Shown here piece by piece: positions 53,597 through 62,391 of a stretch of 64,000 nucleotides of DNA. Location: positions 124,001 to 188,000 of the forward strand of contig DATBKT010000087.1 in the NCBI GenBank assembly GCA_036555705.1, given 5' to 3'. The translations under genes were made by a program, and so were the position numbers. Source of the stretch: JARBAU01 sp029237525 (GTDB taxonomy: Archaea > Thermoproteota > Nitrososphaeria > Nitrososphaerales > Nitrososphaeraceae). Each line of letters starts with the position of its first letter. Position 1 is the stretch's first letter. The notes under the pieces are model-generated. The model was not told the DNA's origin and did no database searches. It saw only the letters and a program-made list of their open reading frames with translations.

Positions 53597-53701
53597 GCCG
53601 CTGTAGCTCAGCATGGTAGAGCAAATTGAGAGGATCAACAGCCTCTTTAGCTTAGCTGGCTGTTAACCAGTGGGTCATCAGTTCGAGTCTGATCAGCGGC
53701 G
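53597..53701 (+). tRNA. tRNA-Asn (GTT) with a ~31-nt intron between D arm and anticodon stem
   Basis: Acceptor GCCGCTG (53597-53603) pairs with CAGCGGC (53694-53700), discriminator G 53701. The D arm is GCTC/GAGC and T arm ATCAG/TTCGAGT/CTGAT. The anticodon loop is CTGTTAA (GTT) on stem GCTGG/CCAGT. Between GAGC and GCTGG are 32 nt instead of one; the extra 31 include a hairpin GAGAGG/CCTCTT. Excising them gives a 74-nt cloverleaf. The exact junction (around base 25/26) is ambiguous. Confidence 0.9.
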
Positions 53702-53871
53702 CTTATCTTTTGAATAAACGAGATATGTTTCCGAGGCATTAATTTAGTAAGATTAGTGAATTGTAATCAATTTTCTCAAATTTTTATTTGAAAAATCACT
53801 TTCTAAAATTAAGAAACAATGTTAAATCTGATATAGAAATGTGATGCCATTACACATTTCCACTCTGCTTA

Positions 53872-54231
53872 TTAGAATACAAATATATCAAGTGCTACCG
53901 CGTCGGCCAAAAGATCTAGATGTCGACTAGCCACAATGTAGCCATTCTTGATTTCCGACGGAGAAACCCATCTGTTTGATGATGAAAACAACCTTTCCTT
54001 CCTCATTCTAGATTCGATCTCCTCGACGTCCAATTCCCTTTCCTCAATTTCCTCCGTGTCCAAATGCCTAATTGTTAGCAATATTTTTTTGACTAAGAGC
54101 CTACTTCCGAATCTCTGAGAAAAATCCCTAGCATTCTCATCGTAATCTATCATTTTGACTTTAATTTGTATTTTGTTCAGGGCGTCTCTGCTAGTGAGTA
54201 GGCGATCATCAACGAATCTGTCATAACTCAT
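53872..54231 (-). CDS. Small protein of unknown function
   Basis: 119 aa, highly charged, predicted soluble, with a Glu/Arg-rich helical centre (DTEEIEERELDVEEIESRMRK) and a hydrophobic end (DAVALDIFVF). No family recognised. Alone between tRNA-Asn and the DUF35 gene; 65 bp separates it from the DUF35 gene end, so it could be the last member of that operon. Confidence 0.55.
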   Translation of the reverse strand: MSYDRFVDDRLLTSRDALNKIQIKVKMIDYDENARDFSQRFGSRLLVKKILLTIRHLDTEEIEERELDVEEIESRMRKERLFSSSNRWVSPSEIKNGYIVASRHLDLLADAVALDIFVF

Positions 54232-54295
54232 GGCATAATCTAAATGGGGAATGAAATATAATAATCAAGCTCTTTCGATTCAAACATCGTACTAT

Positions 54296-54631
54296 TCAAG
54301 GACACTTTTTAAATTTATAGAAAGGGTAACCATTATTATCAATACCACATTCGTACAAGATCACTTTGCATCCTACAGAGATACCAAATCCATGAACTGA
54401 TCCAAGCAAGTGCACTCCGCCAAGCTCAACTATCCCGAATTGCTGGGGGGTTTCAGAAGTAAACGTAGTACTGAATTCACGTAAAATCCCTCGTTTAGTG
54501 GTTCTCCTAAAGATTGTCCTAGAGAGACAAATTGGACAAGTTTCGAACGGAGGCCAAATGGTCTCTTTACAAGCCGTACAAAGTGGCACACGGAAGTCAC
54601 CTTTCCTTAGAAAATCCTTGAATCTTAACAT
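54296..54631 (-). CDS. DUF35 zinc-ribbon/OB-fold protein, thiolase partner
   Basis: 111 aa. Rubredoxin-like zinc ribbon: C-x2-C (CTACKE, about residue 18-21) and C-x2-C (CPICLS, about 32-35), followed by an OB domain. Proteins of this type bind archaeal thiolases and HMG-CoA synthase and hold their CoA substrates or connect active sites. ATG begins at the base after the thiolase stop, as in other archaea with this pair. Confidence 0.88.
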   Translation of the reverse strand: MLRFKDFLRKGDFRVPLCTACKETIWPPFETCPICLSRTIFRRTTKRGILREFSTTFTSETPQQFGIVELGGVHLLGSVHGFGISVGCKVILYECGIDNNGYPFYKFKKCP

Positions 54632-55735
54632 TTATTCCGTACCCAAAATAATTACGGTGGCTGAAGTGCCTGCTGCAGATAAGTTGTGAACTAGACCAAT
54701 TTTGCATCCTTCCACTTGTCGTCTATCGGCATTGCCACTCAGCTGACTCGTAATCTCGGCTACCTGTGAAACTCCGGTAGCTCCTAATGGGTGACCGCAT
54801 CCCAGTATTCCACCACGAGGATTTGTCGCAATATCTGAATCCTCTATGAATTTACCGCCTTCACCCCTGTCTACAAAACACAGATCCTCATAAGCCATTA
54901 TTTCCATAATCGAAAATGCATCGTGCAATTCAGCGACGTCGATATCTTTTGGAGAAACATTCGCCATCTTGTACGCATCCCTAGCAGCAATTCTAGATGT
55001 TCCTGTATTATTCAGATTACTCATCACCTCTGCTAGGCTGGCAGAATTAGTCTGCGAACCTATGCCTGTTATGTATATAGGAGTCTCGACTCTCTTCGAT
55101 GCCATAGTTTTGGATAAGAGAAGAACTGCAGACGCGCCACTACACAAAGACGAACAATCCAGTAATTTTAAAGGCTCTGTGATTCGTTTGGAACTCATCA
55201 CCTCGCTTATTGTTATCTCTTTTTGATACAGTGCATTCGGGTTTTTGAATGCATTTTTTCGATTCTTTACAACAACGCTCGCCATTTGTTCCTCCGTCGT
55301 TCCATAAGTGCGCATATGATTTCTTGCATACATAGTGGCCCAATAGATAGGAAGTGAGAAAGATCCTCGCGTAACATCCCAGCTAAGTAATCTGCCAGGT
55401 GAATTTCGAGACTCTGCTCCTACTATCAACACCGATTTACAGAGTCCAGATGCTATTAAGCCATAACCGGAAATCACTGCGCTTGTTCCAGAATTACATA
55501 GATTATCAACTCTAATTGCAATTTTTGGTTTTATCCCAAGCATCTCAGCCAATATACTTGCGGTGTACTGATCGGAAGAACAACTTGAAAAAATAACAGC
55601 TTCTACCTCACTTTGTAAAACTATTTCATGCTTTAGAAGTGCAGAGCCTGCTCCTGCTGCCACATCGAAAATTGACTGTTGGGTTTCTTTTCTAAAGCCT
55701 GAAGTTGAATAGTCGCCAACTACTACCCTTTGCAT
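54632..55735 (-). CDS. Thiolase family protein (SCP-x/archaeal acetyl-CoA acetyltransferase-like)
   Basis: 367 aa. The nucleophilic Cys lies in RVDNLCNSGTSAV (about residue 82), His in AELHDAF near 270, and the C-terminal motif GCGHPLGATG near 320. These are the lipid-transfer-type thiolase features seen in archaea, where the enzyme works with HMG-CoA synthase in the mevalonate route. Here it lies instead with a nucleotidyltransferase and an F420 enzyme; no HMG-CoA synthase is visible in the window. Overlaps the upstream oxidoreductase gene by 13 bp. Confidence 0.9.
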   Translation of the reverse strand: MQRVVVGDYSTSGFRKETQQSIFDVAAGAGSALLKHEIVLQSEVEAVIFSSCSSDQYTASILAEMLGIKPKIAIRVDNLCNSGTSAVISGYGLIASGLCKSVLIVGAESRNSPGRLLSWDVTRGSFSLPIYWATMYARNHMRTYGTTEEQMASVVVKNRKNAFKNPNALYQKEITISEVMSSKRITEPLKLLDCSSLCSGASAVLLLSKTMASKRVETPIYITGIGSQTNSASLAEVMSNLNNTGTSRIAARDAYKMANVSPKDIDVAELHDAFSIMEIMAYEDLCFVDRGEGGKFIEDSDIATNPRGGILGCGHPLGATGVSQVAEITSQLSGNADRRQVEGCKIGLVHNLSAAGTSATVIILGTE

Positions 55736-56727
55736 TTAAATGTAGAGAGCATCTCCTTAAATGACGATATTGAATCATCCACCGGATTTATCTGTATAAT
55801 CGGTAGGGTGATCCCCGTAGATAAAAATCTTTCAAAAGCTTTCAAACAGTCATCAATGCTTCCTGATATAGTTAGTGAATTCAATAGCTTCTCAGTGATA
55901 GCCTTCGTTGCTGACTTAAGGCCACCGTTTTTGTACCTATCTGTGATTGAACTCACTTCCGTCTCAAAGCCCTGCTTGGCCAAGAATTTTTTGTAGTACC
56001 TGCCAGTAGATATGTAATAGGCCAAAGTCTTAGATGCACGTTCGCGTGCTTTTTCCGGATCTCTACTCGACATGGCACATATTATTGAAGAAGCTATTTC
56101 GAATCCCTGCTTTCTTGGGTTGCTTTTAATCTGCGACTTTAGTTTTGATACTATTAATCTCAATTCCTCGATAGGCCTTAGATAAAAAATAACTCCATCA
56201 GCAAGCTCGTATGCAAGATTAATCATCTTTTGATTGACTGCACCGAGATAGATAGGTAGAGTATATCTTGCCAATGTTTCCAATATCGTAAAATCAGTTA
56301 TCTTAAAATGATTTCCCTTATAATTCACTCTTGCACCGCCAAAGATAAGTCGAAGGCATTCTATGAATTCCCTTGTTCTTTCTAGAGGCTCATTAAACTC
56401 CATGCCATGCCAACCTGAGACTAGTTCAGGGGTGCTAGTTCCAATGCCCAGAATTGTCCTCATGTTTGAGAGGTTATCTATGGTCACAGCTCCCATTGCG
56501 ACCGTGGCTGGAGTTCTGGAATAAATATTCACAATCGAGCTTCCTAGTCTTATCTTTTGAGTAACCTGAGTTAAGGCGCCTAATGTCGAAAAAGTATCCC
56601 TACCCCAAGATTCAGGAACCCAGATAGAGTCAACAAGGCCTGACTGGTCTGCAAGTTTAGCGATCGCTAACACTTCACCTATAGAAAGCAGAGGTCCTAA
56701 ACTAAAACCAATTTTAAACTTTTTCAT
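55723..56727 (-). CDS. LLM-class F420-dependent oxidoreductase
   Basis: 334 aa luciferase-like TIM barrel. KIGFSLGPLLSIGEVLAIA, SIWVPESWGRD near residue 35-45, SIVNIYSRTPATVAMGAVTID and RTILGIGTSTPELV are family marks. Substrate unknown. It overlaps both neighbours (14 bp with the nucleotidyltransferase, 13 bp with the thiolase), implying coupled expression. It differs clearly from the Mer-like gene at 23953-25032. Confidence 0.85.
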   Translation of the reverse strand: MKKFKIGFSLGPLLSIGEVLAIAKLADQSGLVDSIWVPESWGRDTFSTLGALTQVTQKIRLGSSIVNIYSRTPATVAMGAVTIDNLSNMRTILGIGTSTPELVSGWHGMEFNEPLERTREFIECLRLIFGGARVNYKGNHFKITDFTILETLARYTLPIYLGAVNQKMINLAYELADGVIFYLRPIEELRLIVSKLKSQIKSNPRKQGFEIASSIICAMSSRDPEKARERASKTLAYYISTGRYYKKFLAKQGFETEVSSITDRYKNGGLKSATKAITEKLLNSLTISGSIDDCLKAFERFLSTGITLPIIQINPVDDSISSFKEMLSTFKCKG

Positions 56728-57409
56728 CTAAAGATATTCTTATTTCCTTGGATGCTTCTTCGATATCTTTATGTGAATCGATCGATCTCCAAAAAGCTGA
56801 TTTGAACGTTTTAGCCTTGAGTTTACCTTCTTTTGCCATCAGAGGTAGTGCAGTTGTCTCGATATTCCCAGAATCTGGCAGATAGTCAAATACCTCTCTA
56901 GTTAGATAGTAAACCCCTGCATTCACCCATCTATCAAGTATTTGAGGCTTTTCAACAAATCCCTTAACGTACGAATTGATATCAACTTCTACTACACCGT
57001 ATGGACTTCGAAGTGGGACTACCGCCAATGAAGGCAAGTCTGCAGCTTTAAGATCTACAGGGTTTAGATCCGTTAATATGTCACCATTCACCATAAAGAA
57101 ACCATCATTCATACCTGCTCCTAACAAGCTCTCAGCGTTCTTTAATGCTCCACCAGTTCCGAGAGGTTCTTCTTCTACCGCATATCCCACCTTTACTCCA
57201 AATTTTGCTCCACTTCCAATATAGTCTATCACATGCTCCTTAAGATAACCAACACAGATTACAATTTCATTGATGGAATACTTTCTAAACCATCTTAGCT
57301 GCCATTCAATAATAGGTACATTAAGCACCTCGATCATTGGTTTTGGCCTGTCGTCTGTCAGGGGCCGTAACCTTTTACCTAAGCCTCCTGCCAATATCAC
57401 TGCCTTCAT
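56714..57409 (-). CDS. Sugar-nucleotide transferase (NTP-transferase family)
   Basis: 231 aa. AVILAGGLGKRLRPLTDDRPKPMIE is the complete signature, with MVNGDILTDLNP as the metal-site region and VNAGVYYLTRE. First gene of the four-gene operon. Donor sugar unknown. The C-terminus lacks an extra acyltransferase domain. It resembles the lone transferase at 28972-29706. Confidence 0.88.
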   Translation of the reverse strand: MKAVILAGGLGKRLRPLTDDRPKPMIEVLNVPIIEWQLRWFRKYSINEIVICVGYLKEHVIDYIGSGAKFGVKVGYAVEEEPLGTGGALKNAESLLGAGMNDGFFMVNGDILTDLNPVDLKAADLPSLAVVPLRSPYGVVEVDINSYVKGFVEKPQILDRWVNAGVYYLTREVFDYLPDSGNIETTALPLMAKEGKLKAKTFKSAFWRSIDSHKDIEEASKEIRISLDEKV

Positions 57410-57556
57410 TAAGATACAGTGGGGTGTTTACGATATTACATATAAGGACTTGTGTTAGCGCTAAATCGAGTTCGTTGAATAGCTCTTCGAAGCAGATAAT
57501 TGTCAGTTACCTCTGGGCAGTTCTTATGATACATTGTGTTTATGCTGTAAATGATG

Positions 57557-57988
57557 CTAACGGAGATATTCGTTTCTTTGTGCTATATGCTTCTTGTCAT
57601 AAATTGATTTTATTATGCCTAAGGCTATCAGCAGTATACCCATCAAGATCGTCGATCCAATGGTTTTCGCAGAGTTCGCGGTTGGAGCAACCTGAGCCAT
57701 AATGGAAAACATGCCTGCAAGAATTATCCCGCCATTTACAATTAACAATATAACTATGTTGCGAGATGGCGATTTCCTAGTTATAATAAATGCAATGATG
57801 GACATCACAACTGCCGTACCCCCAAAAGCTATCCCCCGTACTGCTTCACTGAATGGTAGAAAGCCTCTAGGGCTTTTAGCCACGTCCTGACCGGACTTGG
57901 ACATGGCTACAACAACGTCAGCTCCATAAATTATTAGCAATGCCAACGAAACTAGCAATAAACCGGTACCGATCTTTACCATCAACAT
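57557..57988 (-). CDS. Small four-helix membrane protein
   Basis: 143 aa, four hydrophobic segments (about 5-25, 48-68, 78-98, 108-128) and a basic C-terminus (YDKKHIAQRNEYLR). No known motif. Similar in plan to the protein at 28442-28888, probably a paralogue. It lies 147 bp upstream of the nucleotidyltransferase operon on the same strand. Confidence 0.6.
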   Translation of the reverse strand: MLMVKIGTGLLLVSLALLIIYGADVVVAMSKSGQDVAKSPRGFLPFSEAVRGIAFGGTAVVMSIIAFIITRKSPSRNIVILLIVNGGIILAGMFSIMAQVAPTANSAKTIGSTILMGILLIALGIIKSIYDKKHIAQRNEYLR

Positions 57989-58253
57989 ATTCTATTAATT
58001 TACAAAGAGATTTTATAAATCTATTTTAAAATATTCTTAACATTAATTCTTGATTATCGACGAAATTAAATAGTCAGAATCTAAATGTTGAACTCACAAT
58101 ATTTAATCTTGTCTTATTTGTTCATGTATAGACAATATTGAAAATTTCATCATGGGTAATTTGAAGAGGTGCAATTTGAAAGCGGCATCGAGCTACTCTA
58201 AAGGGTCAATTCCATTTAATATTATACTCGTCTACCTTGAACATCAAACTATC

Positions 58254-58955
58254 TCAGGTTCTGAAGGATTTCAGCTTCTGCCATCTATTATTAAGCATAA
58301 CTCCTATGGACTTGGGGTCAGGCGGACTATTTGATTCAGGAATGGCAAATATTGATTTGATGCCAGTTAGCATACGTACAGAACTTACTAGTAGTCTTTG
58401 AGGCTTTTCAGGTTCCCTTGGCATCATATTAATAATTACTGCGGCAACGTCTAGGTTATAATTTGAGCATACTTCTAGTGTCAGCAATATATGGTTCAAA
58501 GTGCCTAATTTGGCGCTGGCCACAACTACCACAGGCATTCCAAGTTGCTTGGCAAACGTTGCTATAGTGTACTCTCGAGTTATCGGAACCATAACCCCCC
58601 CCATACCTTCGATGATCATATATTGATGTCGCCGGGATTCCTCCAAGACTATTGTTATTGCTTGCTTCAAACTGGGTAATTTTTGATGTTTTATTCTGGA
58701 AGCGATAAAAGGTGATGTTGGGACCGTGTAAAAAAATGGATTTATCCGTTTGTCGCAAATTCCACTGCCCGCGGCCATTGCCAATCTGTAGCTATCTTCC
58801 GATCGAAACCTGTTAGAGAAAATTCTATCAGATGAGGCAAAAGGCTTCATCACTCCGACATCGATCTTTTTGCTACGTAATATGTGAATCAAACCTGTGC
58901 AAATAGTGGTTTTACCTATGCCCGTATCGGTCCCGGTTACAAATAGCCCTCGCAT
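58254..58955 (-). CDS. bioD: Dethiobiotin synthetase
   Basis: ATP-dependent closure of DAPA to dethiobiotin. 233 aa. The P-loop GTDTGIGKTT is at residues 8-17; the MIIEGMGGVMVPI segment near residue 115 carries the metal-site Glu and substrate-binding part; VVVASAKLGTLNHILLT is typical. Divergent from bioA with only 40 bp between the start codons, so one control region serves both arms. Confidence 0.95.
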   Translation of the reverse strand: MRGLFVTGTDTGIGKTTICTGLIHILRSKKIDVGVMKPFASSDRIFSNRFRSEDSYRLAMAAGSGICDKRINPFFYTVPTSPFIASRIKHQKLPSLKQAITIVLEESRRHQYMIIEGMGGVMVPITREYTIATFAKQLGMPVVVVASAKLGTLNHILLTLEVCSNYNLDVAAVIINMMPREPEKPQRLLVSSVRMLTGIKSIFAIPESNSPPDPKSIGVMLNNRWQKLKSFRT

Positions 58956-58995
58956 TAGAATGGTAATAATATCTGAAGTGATCTTTTTAATTTAA

Positions 58996-60330
58996 TTGAA
59001 TCTGCTGCCAATTGATAAAAAATATGTCTGGCATCCATTCACCCAGATGCAAGAGTGGAGTCATTCAAATTCACCCGTTATAGTTCGAGGTAAAGGTTTC
59101 TACCTAATCGACGAACACGGCAACAAGTTTCTCGATGGAATTGCGAGTATGTGGTGTAATGTCTGGGGACACGGGGACAATGAGATATCGAAAGCTATGA
59201 TTAAACAGATCCAAACGATTCCGCACTCAACGTTATTTGGGCTAGCCAATGCTCCATCAACTCAATTATCCGAAATGTTAATTCAGTTAGCTAAGGGAAT
59301 GGGTCATGTATTCTTTTCAGACAACGGCTCTACAGCTATTGAAATAGCAGTAAAAATGGCACTACAGTATTGGAAAAACAAAGGCAAAAAGAGGAAAACT
59401 AAATTTATTTCAATGGAAAATGGATATCATGGAGATACCATAGGTGCAATGAGCTTGGGCTATTTACCTAGGTATTTTGCACCTTATCTACCTTTACTTC
59501 GCAGGGCTATTAAGATTCCATGTCCTGTCTCCAAATTCTCTCAGGATGATTCTCATGACTATGAAAATCGCTGTCTTGAAAGAACAGAAGCCATTTTAGC
59601 TAAGAATTCTTCTGATTTATGTGCTCTAGTAATGGAAAGTGGTGCTCAAATAGCCGGTGGTGTATCGATCTTTCCTAAAAACTATCAGAAAAAAATTGGA
59701 GAGTTGTGCAGAAAATATGATGTACTGCTTATACTCGATGAAATTGCCACTGGCTTTGGTAGGCTAGGAAATATGTTAGAATATGTGGAACAAAACACCC
59801 ATCCAGACATCGTTTGCCTGGGCAAAGCACTAACTGGAGGATACTCTCCGTTGGCCGTCACACTAACAACCCGTACAATTTTTAATGCATTTTTGGGAGA
59901 ATCAGAACAGTACAAACATTTCTACCATGGTCATACCTTTACTGGTCATTCTATCGGATGCGCAGCAGCCATAGCAAATATACAAATGTATAAAAAATAT
60001 GGGTTGGTAACCAAAATTAGAGAGAGTAGCGCATACATAAACCAAAGACTGCAAGAGATCCATTCTTCCCCTATCGCTAAAAACATAAGACTAAAGGGCT
60101 TACTAGGTGGCATTGATTTATACAAAGCAAGGAAGCCAATCCTTAAATTAAGAGAAGGAACAACGACCAATTCATATATTGCCAAGGAGTCGCTCGCTAG
60201 GGGGGTATTTATGCGATCGCTTGGAAATACACTAGTCATAATACCTCCACTGGCAATACGTAAAAAAGACTTAAAGCTATTGCTTGATGTTATTTTTAAT
60301 CTTGTGAATAAGATCGAGAAGTTTGCATAG
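58996..60330 (+). CDS. bioA: Adenosylmethionine-8-amino-7-oxononanoate aminotransferase
   Basis: PLP aminotransferase converting KAPA to DAPA. 444 aa, TTG start. YVWHPFTQMQEW is the BioA-specific N-terminus; VFFSDNGSTAIEIAVKMALQY, Asp248 (LLILDEIATGFGR) and the PLP-Lys277 (CLGKALTGGYSP) complete the site. The 3' end overlaps an opposing serine recombinase by 35 bp. Confidence 0.95.
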   Translation: MNLLPIDKKYVWHPFTQMQEWSHSNSPVIVRGKGFYLIDEHGNKFLDGIASMWCNVWGHGDNEISKAMIKQIQTIPHSTLFGLANAPSTQLSEMLIQLAKGMGHVFFSDNGSTAIEIAVKMALQYWKNKGKKRKTKFISMENGYHGDTIGAMSLGYLPRYFAPYLPLLRRAIKIPCPVSKFSQDDSHDYENRCLERTEAILAKNSSDLCALVMESGAQIAGGVSIFPKNYQKKIGELCRKYDVLLILDEIATGFGRLGNMLEYVEQNTHPDIVCLGKALTGGYSPLAVTLTTRTIFNAFLGESEQYKHFYHGHTFTGHSIGCAAAIANIQMYKKYGLVTKIRESSAYINQRLQEIHSSPIAKNIRLKGLLGGIDLYKARKPILKLREGTTTNSYIAKESLARGVFMRSLGNTLVIIPPLAIRKKDLKLLLDVIFNLVNKIEKFA

Positions 60331-60931
60331 GTTTGTTAAACTCGCGCTTGTGAAGTTCTTTATACAGAGTAGCCTTGCATACTCCTAGATTTTTAGCTAT
60401 TTCACTTCGAGGCAATTGATTTGCCAATAGTTTTATTAGATTATCTTTGTCCAGATTCTTTACTGGCCTACCTATACGCTTTCCGGAGTTTTTTGCCCTG
60501 GTCATTCCATCCTTAGTTCTTTGTACCAACATCTCTCTTTCTCTCTCTGCAACCCAAGTAAGTATTCCCAGCATTAACTTTCTAACACTTGATTCAGTAG
60601 TCTGAAGGAACGTTTCCCTAGGAGAGCAAGACATCAACGGAGCATATCGTTCTATGGCCTTAATAGCATCAAGGGTGTCCCAAAACGTTCTACCTACCCT
60701 CGATAGTTCATAAACCAATACTGCGTCGACCTTTTCCTGTATCAAAAATTCTAGCAAGTCTTTAAATGCATTTCTCTGTGTAGCAGGGATCCTTCCGCTA
60801 ATAGCCGAATCCTCAAAATAATAGATAACATGAAATCCCACTTCTGATGCCCATTTATCAATTGCTATTCGCTGATTGAGGACAGTTTGTTCGCCAGTGC
60901 TCACCCGAACATATCCCACAGCAAAGTTCAT
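60296..60931 (-). CDS. Serine recombinase (resolvase/invertase type)
   Basis: 211 aa from the ATG at 60931; a longer ATG frame starts at 60988 but adds an unrelated 19 residues. Catalytic Ser10 in GYVRVSTGEQ, the Arg-rich ELSRVGR motif (about 75-81), the long E-helix (LGILTWVAEREREMLVQRTKDG), and a C-terminal helix-turn-helix (PRSEIAKNLGVCKATLYKEL). Size is that of a small resolvase/invertase rather than a large serine integrase. It interrupts the biotin cluster between bioA and bioB, overlapping the bioA end. Confidence 0.9.
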   Translation of the reverse strand: MNFAVGYVRVSTGEQTVLNQRIAIDKWASEVGFHVIYYFEDSAISGRIPATQRNAFKDLLEFLIQEKVDAVLVYELSRVGRTFWDTLDAIKAIERYAPLMSCSPRETFLQTTESSVRKLMLGILTWVAEREREMLVQRTKDGMTRAKNSGKRIGRPVKNLDKDNLIKLLANQLPRSEIAKNLGVCKATLYKELHKREFNKPMQTSRSYSQD

Positions 60932-61413
60932 TGTTACGTGTTCAAAATGGATCCATAATAATTCAACAGTCAAACTGTTATGATTCATGGTTCAAAAAGG
61001 GGTCAATAAATGAATTCATACACGGCACAACTGCGTATGAAAATGGTACTAATATTTATACCGTATATAAATGGGTCCTTATTTAGCCAGACAAATCGGT
61101 TGCCGGGATTGCCGAAAATCGTTTTTGCTAAAGTTCCCGTTAAATTTTCCACGTGGGTATAATTCATTATTTAAAGGTGTATAAAGCAGGCTTTCTATCT
61201 ATGAAAAATCGCAAATCCTCATATTCGGTTTTTGCTACATAGTGCTTTTGAATGATAGCACTTCGATAAAGGTCATCCGTAATCATTGCCATTGTTCAAA
61301 AATCTGATCTTTAGATAAGTCAGTGTAGTTATTAGTCTAAAATGAAATTAATATACATCTGTCATTTGTGCGGCAGATAATTATATATCTCACGGTGTTC
61401 CTGTATCAAGAAA
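60932..61413. other. Intergenic region between recombinase and bioB with dyads
   Basis: About 480 bp, AT-rich, no gene. It holds the perfect dyad AACAGT-CAA-ACTGTT (60965-60979), the palindrome ATGAATTCAT (61010-61019) and the imperfect inverted repeat ATGGTA/TACCGT (61043-61064). These are candidates for the recombinase's own crossover or operator sites. The bioB promoter is at the right end (61381-61388). Confidence 0.5.
61381..61388 (+). promoter_or_regulatory. Probable TATA box of bioB
   Basis: TTATATAT 26-33 bp before the ATG at 61414. The spacing points to a leaderless bioB-bioF mRNA with a promoter of its own, separate from that of bioA. Confidence 0.45.
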
Positions 61414-62391
61414 ATGGATAAAGAGTCTGCGTTCATTCACGAAATGATGGAAAAAGTCATTTCTGGTTCTGATTTGAACTTCGCAGAAGCTGAGCGTTTA
61501 ATAAAAACCACTGATCTAAATGTTCTGACTCAGTGCGCGGATAATATTACACGAACGTTTAATGGTAATCGAGTTGATGTAGAAAGTTTGATTAATGCAA
61601 AATCTGGGAATTGTCCCGAGGATTGCCATTTTTGCTCACAATCATCGCATTACAAAGAGACTGGAATTAAAGTATATCCTCTCCTACCCAGAGAAATTGT
61701 TTTAGAACGAGCTAAATTAGCGCAGGAATCTGGGTCAAAAAGTTTCTGTCTCGTGTGTGCTTATAAATCTCCGCCAGACAAGGACTTTGATCTAATTTGC
61801 GAAATGATTACTGAAATTAAAAATACACTGAATTTGGATGTTAATGCATCTTTAGGATCTATTTCAAGAGAACAAGCTAGAAGACTCAAAACAGTTGGAG
61901 TAAAGAGATATAACCACAATCTTGAAACTTCTGAAAGTTATTTTTCGCATATTTGCAATACGCATGATTTTGGCGACAGGTTCAGTACTGCCAAGATAGT
62001 AAAAGAGGAAGGGCTTGAGTTGTGTTGTGGCGGTATAATAGGCATGGGAGAAGATACAAAGCAACGACTAGAACTTGCATTTTCCATAAAGTCTCTGGAG
62101 CCAGACGAAATTCCACTTAATATTTTGATGGGAAGGACAGGTACCCCATTGGCGTTGCAGCCTAGAATTGATCCAATGGAAGCTATCCGGACTATTGCGG
62201 TATGGCGATTCATTGTCCCAAAAGGCATAATAAAAATTGCAGGCGGAAGGGAACTCAATCTCAAAGATGACGACAAGACTGCATTGAAGTCAGGAGCAAA
62301 TGGAATTATCACAGGTGGGTACTTGACTGTAGGTGGCAATACTGCAGAAAAAGATGCGGCAATGATCAAGCAGATTGGTCTTACGACCTAG
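61414..62391 (+). CDS. bioB: Biotin synthase
   Basis: Radical-SAM enzyme inserting sulfur into dethiobiotin. 325 aa. The SAM-cluster cysteines are Cys67, Cys71 and Cys74 (NCPEDCHFCSQS). KSFCLVCAYKSP, VNASLGSISREQA, RYNHNLETSESYF and GGNTAEKDAAMI are consistent. bioF starts inside its last codons (17-bp overlap). Confidence 0.96.
   Translation: MDKESAFIHEMMEKVISGSDLNFAEAERLIKTTDLNVLTQCADNITRTFNGNRVDVESLINAKSGNCPEDCHFCSQSSHYKETGIKVYPLLPREIVLERAKLAQESGSKSFCLVCAYKSPPDKDFDLICEMITEIKNTLNLDVNASLGSISREQARRLKTVGVKRYNHNLETSESYFSHICNTHDFGDRFSTAKIVKEEGLELCCGGIIGMGEDTKQRLELAFSIKSLEPDEIPLNILMGRTGTPLALQPRIDPMEAIRTIAVWRFIVPKGIIKIAGGRELNLKDDDKTALKSGANGIITGGYLTVGGNTAEKDAAMIKQIGLTT

Noticed and set aside
58152..58334. 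60-codon frame overlapping the bioD 3' end
   Set aside because: Antisense to a certain gene with no motif; a shadow.
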